From Panax quinquefolius (Eukaryota; Streptophyta; Magnoliopsida; Apiales; Araliaceae), in contig CM035171.1 in assembly GCA_020205615.1 (NCBI GenBank), positions 123,818,893 through 123,882,892 of the forward strand: a stretch of DNA of 64,000 nucleotides. Direction: 5' to 3'. Under the pieces are notes generated by a model, which saw nothing but the letters and a program-made list of their open reading frames with translations, searched no databases and was not told the DNA's origin. Below are positions 49,730 through 61,100 of this stretch, in pieces. Every line of letters begins with the position of its first letter. Positions within the stretch are counted from its first letter, which is position 1. A program made the translations under genes and the position numbers.

Positions 49730-52448
49730 TGTGGCGCCCCAAAATAGGTCCATTCCATCCAACCCATTCGAGTCGCCAAATACATGGTACGAAATAACTA
49801 CAACTTTATTATTACAACATATAAACTGTGAGTTTAAATACAAATATTGCCATCTGACAATATCCACACGCAAATAAATCCCCATCATAATTATTGATAC
49901 ATTATTTTACAAAATGGTGAGGACTACTAAACAACTCTCTCTAGAACCTTCATTCCATTTTACCAGACTAAGTACTCGCTACATTCTCGCCTCCTCACGA
50001 GAAGAAAAATGGAACAAAAAGGAAAAGGGTGAGCTCAACTAGCCCAAGAAAAATATTATGACTAAGATAATATACAACAAATTATCGTTAGTCTTCAACA
50101 GGAAAAAATCTAATAGAATACAATAGACAACAAATTTTAAATCAATATTCGCAGTGAAATAATAATTCATTAGAAGAGTTAAGTAGAGAATGCAAACTAC
50201 TATCTTCTATATATGAATTTAAAAATTCATCGTCGATATTTTATCCTCGTAACATCAATCAATATATATCTGGAATCAAATATTCATATTTGCACTACTG
50301 AGCCAAAGATATTCATCGATTAATCATGTTCATCTAAACACTGATCATCTTTGCACTACGGGCAAAGATATTCTTCAGAAATCATTCATCTTTGCCTTTC
50401 TGGGCCAAAGATATTCCATAATATCATCATTTAAGATCAAGATGATGAAAAATATTTTAAAGAAACGAATCCAAAGAAACAAAATGACAAGGATTAAGGA
50501 TTAAGGATTCGTACTTTGTTTTATCCATGTCCAACAATACCTCAAAAATAATCATAATGGTGTAAAATTCAAGAATGATCAAAACATGAGATCAATCATC
50601 GCTAGTATCCGAGAATAGATATTTTGAATGAAAGAAGAAATTTCATTTTTAGGTGAATAGTGTAAATGATTCGTGAATAATGTAAATCGATACGTGAATA
50701 AGACCAGTATACGTGAATAGTAACTCAAACACCAAAAGATAGAAATTTCACAAAAAACATCTTCACGCTTCGTGAATAGTACTCGTGAATAAGAACTCGT
50801 GAATAAGAACTCCAATAGTAACTTGACATGAAAAAGTTCCAAATTTGATAAAAGTTCCAACCAATATTTCAAAGATAATGATATTGAAGAAATAATATCA
50901 TTTGAGAAGAAAATAACATCCCTTTACCTCGAAAGACAAGTCTTAGTTGAAACACTGATATAAAGGCTATGACTTGAACTTGCCGTATAGCAATACTCAA
51001 AGTACTCAAAATACTCACAAGAATACGCTCGATAATATAGAGAGAAAACTTCGGTTTACGTGTGATTTTCAATTCTAACCTAAGCACCCTATTTATAGAA
51101 ATTTCTTGAACACCAAAGCGAAAAATTTAATATAATAATAATATATTATATATATATATATCCTATACCAACCAAGACTCTGAAAATCAGCATGTTTTAC
51201 AACACATGGGGCCAACCAAAACAATAAAAATATTTTTGTTGATATAAATAATTAAAACTTTCAAAATCAATTATTTGAACTTGAACTTCAATAATTCATA
51301 ATAAATAGCTCTTTTATCAGAAAATTTGAATCTCATGAGTTTTTATAGAAATCCAATTCTCTACAACTTTGCGGAAGAAAGTTTTTCCAAATTCCAAATG
51401 AAATTGACCAAAAATCCACAAACGAACGATTTTGAGTTATAATCAAATTTCAATCGATAAATGGGGTCCACAGACATGTTTAACATGTTTTAAACATTTA
51501 TTGCAACAAAAATACTCTTCCTCCTCAGATATACTCATATATCCCACATTCGTTGTAAAAATATCACCAATTAATATATTATTAAAATAATATATTTAAA
51601 TGAATTATTTTATCGTAAAAAGATAAAATATTAATTTTCAACAATTGTCACATTAAAAATTTTCTCCATCTATATTCACATAAAATCAATATTTTCCTCA
51701 TCATATGAATCAATAATTAATTATTCACAAATAATATTACGAGAATCACAATATTGACAACCGATGCGGTTCCTGGAAAGAGGGCTTTCCAATAAGAATT
51801 TCTTCTTCTTGGCAGCAATGATTAGGTGACCAAACCTTCCTTGTATGTAACTTTCTAGACATTGCCAATAATGTTATCTAATAATATTATTCGGGATAAT
51901 ATGAATTATTGCTTCGATAATGAAAAATACCGTGTAATGATAATTATTGAAACAACAATAATATAAAATATCAACGCAAAGATTATTAAATCAATAAAAT
52001 AATTTGAATAAGAATTATCGTAACAATTATTGAGTAGTGCCTTCTTACGTAAGAATCAATAATTGGTGCAATACCGCAGTGTACTTCTCAACAACGCCAG
52101 CGTATTAGTGTGTTTTAACCAATTGGTATTCCAACAATGATAATTTGGTAACAACTACGCCGCTATTTATAAACAACTTATATTTATCGTTTTTTCATCC
52201 AATCGCTTTCCGTTATGGGGCCCAAAAAAGATCAAGGCGTCGCATTTAATATTCCCCGACAGTCTTTAATATTCCACGACCAAAACGAATATTCCCAAAC
52301 GATAATGAATATTTTATAACCACTTGCTTATTCAAATATTTGCGTATTTTACCCATAACTATCCACATTAATCAAATCAACCCTTACTATTTCAAAATAA
52401 TAAATAGAGGAAAATAAATTTTATTTATTAATAATTTGGGGTCTTACA
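49730..52448 (-). repeat. Solo LTR of Tk1 with perfect 5-bp target duplication
   Basis: Begins TGTGGCGCCCCAAAATAGG and ends TTTGGGGTCTTACA, so both termini are intact (2719 bp). It is flanked by CTTGT on each side (49725-49729 and 52449-52453). There is no internal sequence, so it is a solo LTR left by recombination between the two LTRs of an element inserted in the LTR of F. TATA at 51090-51097 on the minus strand. Confidence 0.95.
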
Positions 52449-53257
52449 CTTGTAATATGAAACGACAAGTGGTTTGACGTCTGGTAAAGGTAATTACTAT
52501 TGACGATGATAATTACTATTCACAAAGGTAATTACTATTGACGAAGGTAATTACTATTGACAAAGAGACTCTTAGATGATGACATATGGGCCCCCATAAA
52601 ATAATCAAACTTACCACAAACGTCTCATAACAGACTCTTTATATACATCAAGGATTGAATAAATATTACCACAAATCATTTTATTTTTAATCAACACATA
52701 TTTAATCTTTCAACAATTATTAATCATTTATAACTTATCGTCTCAATTATTGATTTAATACTATAACATATTATACGGATGATCTTGTGACAATAATTGA
52801 ATCAATAATATAAGAGATATGATCGCAAGCAATTCTTTGTAGTAATAATTGAGCATAAATGAGTGACTTCTCACGTAAACATCAATAATCAATATCGTGT
52901 CTTCTTACAACTACGCTGGACATTCATTTGTACTTTTACTACCGGGTAGTTCAACGGTTTTAATTCAGTAACACATCCGCCATTATTTTTATAGAAAGAT
53001 AATTTTGTCGCTTTCTAACTACGACAATACTTCTTGTTAATAAGGGTCCACTTAATGATTGAGTAATCGTATTTAAATATTCCCAGATAAAAAGAATATT
53101 CTCCGACCAAACGAATATTTTATAACAACTTCACTTACTTTTGCAAAATTTATAAATATTACCCACAACTATAACATTATATCAAATTTATTCCATAATA
53201 TTCAAAAATAATATTTATAGAAAATTCATCTTTATTTATAAAAATTGGGGTCTTACA
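52449..53257 (-). repeat. 5' LTR of element F, 5' portion (Tk2)
   Basis: Continues the Tk2 LTR after the solo LTR, from the CCACTTGTCG repeat and AATTACC array back to the terminal TTGGGGTCTTACA at 53257. Together with 48006-49729 it gives an LTR of about 2.53 kb. 53258 is the first non-LTR base. Confidence 0.88.
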
Positions 53258-53386
53258 GATAAAATCAGATAGAGAAAAAGAAGAACTGTGTTGTTTGTTT
53301 GCACCGACCCTTTACCTCGCTTATATAGTGATCATGAATGAAGAGCTTGACTCACAACATGAAAAAAAAAATCTATTTGTATGTAC

Positions 53387-53590
53387 CTTAACTCCCAAAT
53401 CCTTACTGTGATGAACAAAACAACATAAATCAGCAAAATTCTCCAAGTAGCGAAGATGCTTATAGATCAGAGATGCAAAATCACATTTTCGCGAACCGAC
53501 TTCTGAGCAACATTTCCGCGAACCGGCTTCGGAATTCTGAGTCTTATCAGCAAAATCCAATTCAACAACCGAGTTAGTGAGCTCACCCAA
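53387..53590 (-). CDS. Possible first exon of a minus-strand gene, cut off by retrotransposons
   Basis: An open frame from ATG 53590 starts MGELTNSVVELDFADKTQ and contains a repeated GSRKC motif and a Cys-rich FADLCCFVHHSK segment. It runs 68 codons to a good donor (GTTAAG|GTACAT at 53387/53386). Upstream to about 53860 the minus strand is TC-rich, like a 5' leader, and has an overlapping open frame (53853-53467) in another phase. Element F starts only 129 bp into the presumed intron. Downstream exons would have to lie beyond more than 40 kb of transposons. I do not recognise the product. It may be a truncated gene or chance. Confidence 0.35.
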
Positions 53591-53869
53591 TACAACTCAC
53601 TTCTTCGTGGATTGAAGTTCTTTATTGGCGGTGGAGATTGCTGCTTTCGTTGGATTGGGAAGAGTTGGAGAAATCGGAAAGAGAAAGGGAGTGAGGTAGA
53701 GTTGGGGTTTTGATTTTGGGGAAATAGGGAAGAGAAAGGAATAGAGAAGTTAGATGAATGGGGACCAGTGAACAGGAGAGAGAAGGAGTTTATTTGGGCG
53801 GGATATTTTTTAGTGTAAGATGGAACATGAGCCATTAGATTAAGTGATATCAAATCTTAACCGTTGTTG

Positions 53870-54750
53870 TGGTTTGTCAAATGATAAAATTTGAATTGAG
53901 TTGTGTTTTATTATATAGATATCTTAAAAATATTATCAATTATATTTACCTACATTTTATGTGAAGATAATTTTGAAAAGAGTGTAATCTATTAAATTAT
54001 ATAAAATAATAAATAATTTAAAATATTATATATTATGGGATGAAGAGAATAATATATATTATTTTTCTTATTTTCATAAAATAACAAGAGTATTAATCGA
54101 CTAACGAGATGTAACACTTCCTCAATTCAAACATCTCAATTTAAAATATATAAATTGACATAATAATTTTATAATAATAAATCTCAAAATATGAAAATGA
54201 TTATGTTTGAATATATTTGGTGATATATAAAATATGATTTTCAGCCTATAACTATTGTTTATCATTGTCATATATTAATTACTTTATAAGAATATTACAA
54301 ACGGATTTTTACAAACGGATTATAAGTAATAATTTTATCCTACACATATTTTCTTTTCAAATTCTGTTTAAAGAAAATACTCATACTATTATAAATTATA
54401 ATACTATTATAAATTATAAGATTATTATTATTTAAAATTTAAATTAAAATATTTTTAAATTTTAAATAATTATTAACAATTATAAAAATATGATCTAATT
54501 CATCATATATAAATCTTAATATACACTCTTTTAAATTAACTATCAAAGATCCTTTTCTTATGAATCAAATCAATAAAATATGATTTTCATTTTTACACGG
54601 GTAGTACAAATAACAAATTTGAGTCAATAATTTTGAATTTTGATCATCCTTAAAGTCAAATTTATATATTTTGGTTTATTTAATTATTATTACTTTGTAA
54701 AAAAAAAAATTAAAAAAAAAGCCAAAAGGAGAAAAGATCGGTTAAAAAAA
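53870..54750. other. AT-rich intergenic region
   Basis: Very AT-rich with small local repeats (ACTATTATAAATTATAA twice near 54385-54420; ACAAACGGATT twice near 54298-54320) and an A-rich run at about 54698-54720. It should carry the TIM50 promoter. No gene is seen. Confidence 0.5.
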
Positions 54751-54756
54751 GAAGCG

Positions 54757-54956
54757 CCACGCTAAATCCCTCACAAAACCCTACTCCATTCTCGGAGCAA
54801 AAAACACTCGTCTGATCTCCGACGAGACGATCAGTAATCTTCCATCCTCGGCCATAACTGATTCCAGTTCCCGTGCGTTCTCAATTTCCTTTTCACGTCT
54901 CACACATTCAGAGGCGATTCTCTCCCCTCTCCTTTTGTTGCAAACCTTTGTGTCTG
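54757..54956 (+). other. TIM50 5' UTR exon (noncoding)
   Basis: TC-rich leader beginning near CCACGCTAAATCCC and ending TGTGTCTG|GTATTA (donor at 54956/54957). The matching acceptor is CTTTCTGCAG at 55120, so an intron of about 164 bp separates it from the exon with the start codon. Introns just upstream of the ATG are common in plant housekeeping genes. The exact transcription start is not defined. Confidence 0.6.
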
Positions 54957-55156
54957 GTATTATAATTCATCCTACACTTTCAAATTCCTAGATTAGGTTT
55001 CGATGATAATTTATTCAAAAATTTATGCTTTAATTCGTGCCATTTATGGCTATGCATTTATTTTTCTTGTAATATTTTGATACATTGCGACTTAGTTCAT
55101 GAATTCTGCACTTTCTGCAGGTGTTTGTGAGAATAATAATCACCAATTATAGTGTA

Positions 55157-58100
55157 ATGTCTACAATAGTTCGAGCTCAGTTATTCTCAACTATTTTGAA
55201 GAAAAATAAAAATCGATGGTTTTCGGTAACCGCTAATCCTCCAAAAGAATCAACTGTCTCATCCTCGCCTACTCTCAACAATGAAGCGCCGCAGCCTCCC
55301 ACTGAGCCACCTCCGCACCCACTAACAAACGGAGCTGAGAAGAAGCCATGGAATTTTCTAAAGTACGGCCTCATTGCTACCTTAACTGGAGGCCTTGCTA
55401 CTGCTGGTTGTGCCACATATGGTATGAGTTTATCTGTTAGTGTGATTAGGAAATGAAACTTTTGATGATGCTAATTGTTAAGCATGTGTGTGAATGACAA
55501 TATATATCCATGTATAAGTATATTATATATATACATACTGTGAACTCTGTATTTGAACTTTAGTTGTGACATATGTGATTCTTTTTTAATTGAATGTGAT
55601 TTGTTTGGATCACGTGGAGATATCACATATTTGGAATGTTAGGAAAATCTGAACCTACTTGAAGTGTGAATGCTTAAATTTGAAGAGAAGCAAGGTTAAA
55701 TTGAGTTGATAATGTGAATAGGAGGACAAAGGCATGTTATGTTGTGCAAAAATGAGCAATTCTGACTTCTGTACAGTTTGTTTAGATTCAAAAGAAATGA
55801 GGAGAGAAAGAAGAAAAAGGAGAGAAGGATTCAACTTAACAAACTGTCGATGGGCTATAAACTAGAGGAAAATGTTCATTAACGATGATTTATTTAACTA
55901 AGATTTCATTTATTTATCTGTTGTATGTAGGAGAAAAAGGATTACAAACTAGAAGAACGAGATCCCTGATATGTTTTTGAAAAATAACTATAAGAAAAAT
56001 AGATTCCCTTTCTCCTTGATGAAGTCATTTGAATATTCTCACGGTCTCATATCTTTTTGTCCTATGCATAATTTTGTGTCAAATAAAAGAAGAAAATAAA
56101 AACTTGAAGTGGACTCGAGAGTGATTCATCAGGTGGTCTACAGAATATTTAATGAGTGCATGCCTACAAGGAAAAAGATAGAACAGGATTTTAATGGTCT
56201 GCAGCCATAATCCTAAGGACAAAGATAGTTATAGACTATATTATCTACTTGTGACCCAAATGGGAGTGAAAATTTGTAAGTCAATATATTAGTGTAAAAT
56301 TGAACATTTTGTGTTGAATTCCCCCCCCCCCCCAACGTAAATAAAAAAAAGCGTAAATTTCTCTGGGCCATGTAGACAGATAAAATTTTACTTTTACTAA
56401 TTGCCAAATTGGCAAGTCAAGATGAAACTTACTTGCATGTTATTTAGTATTCAATTTGAAAATGAACTTTTGTTTTGGGATCCCTCAACACGGAAAGTTG
56501 TACTCTCAATTTTGGATAGTGGGAAAAGTTGTATTAGCTCGTCTCTTCCATGTCTGTTCTGTGCTAAATTTTTTGTTCAGAATGGTTTCTGTGGTGTTTG
56601 CCTGTTTGGGAATGGCCCCATTTGCCCTCCCACTGTGCGATCCCTTCCCCTCCTTTAGTTATGTGTTTCCATACTTGTTTGTTCTCACTGGAGCATCTCT
56701 GAGAGTCTGAGTATTATGTTACTTATCCCTGTGATGTGCTTAACATTTTCTTTATCATTAGTGTGGGACTCTTGAACTGCCACATAAGAGTTACCAAAGA
56801 ACTCTATCCGCTCGCGATTTGCGAACGGAAACTATCCTTCCGAGTTCCGAATCGTGGTATGGGAACGTTTATACCTTTTGTATTTCACCAATAGGTAGCG
56901 TTTCCCATTTTCAATTTCGTACAATCGTACCAAATCGATGGTTACCATGTGCTGCACATGCCCTTGCCAATTGTCACTCTTGGGGAGGAATGGGGGGAGG
57001 GAGGGGAGAAAGAAGTGTGTAATGCGTTGCCCAGGGGTGGGGTGGGAAAGAAAGACAATACTTAATAGTCATGCATTTCTTTTTTGCTAGTTAATTCTTA
57101 CCGGAACATCTCTTTGTATCACCAAAATGCTAACATAAGACATTCCTAAAACTACTTATGAGTTATTGTGTCTATATCCCAAGATAACAACTATCTTGAT
57201 AATACCTATGACATGTAAAACTAACCCCCTTTTTCTGTTCTCTAAGAAAAGTTAGATTCAGTTAATTTAGAGGAAAAGGCTATAAAGACCTTGTCTTTGG
57301 ATGCATGCGTGTGGCCCGAGCTAGTCTCTTTTTTGTTGCTATGTCATAGAACAATTTATATCATTATATGCTTAAATATTTTAGACTTGTTTGTTGTTCG
57401 ATGGTGTTAGGTTAAGTGTGAAATTTTGGATGATTTGATTAAGGAAACTTCTTGCTAGGACATGTAAGAAAATAGAAGTGAGATGAGATGATTCTCTTTC
57501 TATTTCCGTCTGAAGAATATTAATTTAAAAAAATATATATTTCAGTATATAGTTTGGATGAGATTGACGAGAAGACTAAAGCTTTTCGTGCATCTGCAAA
57601 TTATACCATCCAGGATGATGCATCTGCTTCCGATGTGAGTCTATTATCTATTTTCTCATAGTTTAATGTGCACGACTGATTTTGATTTTTGGCAGAAACT
57701 ATCTATTAAAGATTACATATCATTTTAATAAACCTTGGAAAATTATTTTTATGATTAGACTGAAGCCATTTTTGTTCATGAAAAAGTAGGTAAAAAAATA
57801 ATAGGTTTTGATATGTTTCAGAATTATTAAAGCTACTTCTAGAGGGATGAATGGTTAAAATACGTCTTTTAGTTGATAACTGCCACTAGCCCACTACTTT
57901 TAGTATATTATATTGATAACTGATAAGCAAGTTAACTATTTTCAATTAAAAGGTCATTTAGGTTTATACATTGATATTTATAAATTGATATTTCCATTTT
58001 TAAAGTAGTCCTCCATCCCAAATTGAGTGTTAAGGACAACATGAGACATAGTTTAAGAAAAACAAACCCCCTCTATAATAAGTATAAAGGACAATATTTT

Positions 58101-61100
58101 GGGATCCAACTACTTTATTTGTAATCTCTAAAAGAACAAGATGATCCATCTAATTTGTAGAGTAATCACTTTAATTAAATTAAGAATTGTGGGATTCATC
58201 ATTTACGGGAAAGTAAACACTCAAGAATTTCACATTTGACTGATCTCATAATTGAATAAAGAAATAAAAAAAATATAAATATACAGAAGGTGAAATCTAG
58301 GAAATGTTGTTTTGAAACAACCCGAGTCAAATCCCTAGCCCGGAACAGGGTCAAATCCCAAGTCCGAATCGATCAACTTCATCCAAATAAGGCTTAAAAC
58401 CACTAGCTCAATAGTATCTTCTTGGGTCATCTTAGTCCACCACATGCTTATCTAAAAGGTCACGACTGAGGTACAATTGGTAGTGACTTAATTCTTTATA
58501 GAGACAAAATTTTCTCATATCTTTCGATGTGGGACTGGGGTATTACAAACTTCCCAACTTAAATTTCTGACGTTCCCGTTTGAACCGATCACACACGCAG
58601 TCCACAAATCTTTGTCTCTCTAGTCTCTAGTCATTGTGGGATAATATTGGCTGGCTTCGTGTCCCCATCTCTGGCAACCCGATCAGATGGCCCGACCCGA
58701 GTTTTCGAGAGTCGGCTCTGATATCATATGAAACAACTCGGGTCAAATCCCGAGTCCGGAACAAATATTGGGTCATATCCCAAGTCCGAATCGAATCAAA
58801 TCCATCCAAATAAAGCTTTAAACCACTGACCCAATTATATCTTTTTGGGTCATCTTAACCCACCACATGCTTATCCAAAAGGTCATGAGTGGTAGTACTT
58901 AATTCCTTATATAAAGACAAATTTTTTTCATATCTTTCGATGTGGGACTGGGGTGTTATATGTTTGGTCTTTTCTGGTAACTTAAGTAAGGAGTAGATTT
59001 TTTTTTGCTTGCGTAAGTTTTTTTAGTGTTCTAAATCAAGAGAGACGTTTGACTAGGCGCTGCCCAATGTTGTTGCGATACATTTTCTTTTAACAGATTG
59101 GATGGTATTATCCTTTTATTTTGTTAAAACTACTACCAAGTCCCCTAAATTTCTGTCACAATTTAACTTGGTCCCATAATTTGCCTATGTTTTAAATTAA
59201 TCCCTTAACTCTCAGTTTATACAAAATATAACCTTAATTTTATCATTAATACAAAAGAATGACTTAGTTTTACTACAGCTATAAAAAAATAACAATATAA
59301 CTACCCCTCCTAGGAAAACGTCTAGGCCAGGCGGAAAGTGGGCCGCTCAAAAGTCAAAACTTCATTTGCCGCCTAAGTCTGTCTAACGTCTTTTAGAATA
59401 CTGAGTTTTGTTGGCAACACATTTTGTAAACATCCCACAAGGAAAGTATAACAGTCAACTTGGGTGTAAGAGGGACAGCTTTGTCAATGCATGAACAAAT
59501 CTCAAAGACATTTTGTAACATTAGTTATTCGCTTGCATGATATTGTAACTATGGTGATTTTTATCAGTTCATTACTTTGTGGAACTGAAGTAGCACTATT
59601 CACAGTTCCACATTAATTTGTCACTTTTTTTCCTTCCAGTCTTTTCTTAATATTGATGCAGGAACAATTCTAAAGAATTTTTTTTTGAAACTCTTGTTTT
59701 CACTTTTATCGCATCACTGTTTACTGTACCTAAGTAATACTCTTCGCACTAGAGTAAACCTTTTATTTGGGGACTTAAATATATTTGATTATTTTTTTCT
59801 ATTTTATTTATATGTTCAGTTCAGTTTCTTTTATAAATTATAAATGTTCAGTTCAGATTACGCGGTGGCTTGTACTTTATGTTATTAGGATTTAATATTC
59901 TTCCTTTTTTTGTAAGTAGTAGTTATGATAACTTTGTAAGGGACTTGTTGAGCAAAAATAGAAATTTTGTTTTACTTGTTTCTTTAAGCGTTATAGTTAA
60001 CTTTTGCGGACACCCTTGTTTAAGGTTCTTATTTTGTTTCCTTCTAAGAAACTCAGGCTTTACATGGAATGGAGCTCGAAAATTCGAGACCTTATTATTG
60101 TGATACCATATATTACCGGTGTTAATTTCATGATTACCATTTGTTTCGCAGAAATTTCAAGCTCTGGTACATTCTGCTATAGTTACAGGTGAAATTTTCA
60201 TGCTATGAAATTCTCAACTTAGTTTTTTAATCTCTGTTACATTTTGATGCTACATGATCCTTCTTTCCTGTCCAGTGGTTTATTTATAGCTCATGATACT
60301 CTGTCAAAACAAGTTGCTTCAGATATATAGTTGAGATGAATTTGTAAATGTTAAGCTACTCGTGTAGAAAGTAGAAAGGTCATTCTTTTACCTCTCCATA
60401 AAGATGTTTGCATATCAGAGAAATATTTAATAGTTCCAAGATATGGTGTTTTTAAGAAGAAGATTATTTTATACTTCAATGGTGTTAGTGTCGTAGATGA
60501 GGTTTTTTTCATAATATTATTGAAATTGGATTCTAAGTTGAAATGTAGTAATGGAATCATGTTCAGGAACGTTAGTCCTGATTATATGGTGGCATTTCTA
60601 AGTCATTATTGGTAATATTATGATGAAACATGCCACAGTTTTGCACATGATGGGGATATTGCACCATAGTTATCAAGGTGCCAAGTCAAAGCGAGGCGAC
60701 AGCCGGGAGCTTAACCATAGTCGACAAAGCGCCCGACTAGTCGTTCACAAGTCGAAAAGTCTTTAACAATGTAAATTTTATTCGTATAAAATTCTATATA
60801 TTTAACATTTATATGAATATTCATATATTTATATTTCTAATAATTTACCATATTCATAAATTCATAATGCGGTTGTAGCATATCAAATCACAATCTGATA
60901 AAACATTTATTTAAGAATACTACATGTAAGAATAACCTCTATAATATTATAAAAAATTTGGTCCCAATTTGGGCAAGTTATAAATAGGAATAACCTCTAA
61001 ATTGTAATATGTTATATACTTTTTAAGTCCCAAGTATTAAGAAACTATACCTCTATATAATAATAATTTAATATATATATAAATATATATGAGAGAGAGA

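Larger units (their letters stand above)
44427..53257 (-). mobile_element. Element F: Ty3/gypsy chromovirus (Tk2), minus strand, 3' part lost
   Basis: Read on the minus strand: 5' LTR (53257 to 48006, split by a solo LTR), primer site (about 48002-47991), gag, PR, RT, RNase H and the start of integrase. It stops at 44427 where element D entered. The rest of integrase, the chromodomain and a 3' LTR are not found to the left, apart from the possible LTR remnant at 30290-31558. Confidence 0.87.

Noticed and set aside
56401..56710. Two overlapping plus-strand frames of about 85 codons
   Set aside because: They lie within a TIM50 intron and have no start context, domain or splice support.
59100..59300. 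Repetitive-looking AT-rich text (AACTTGGTCCCATAATTTGCC) as another transposon
   Set aside because: No inverted or direct terminal repeats or target duplication could be found by eye.
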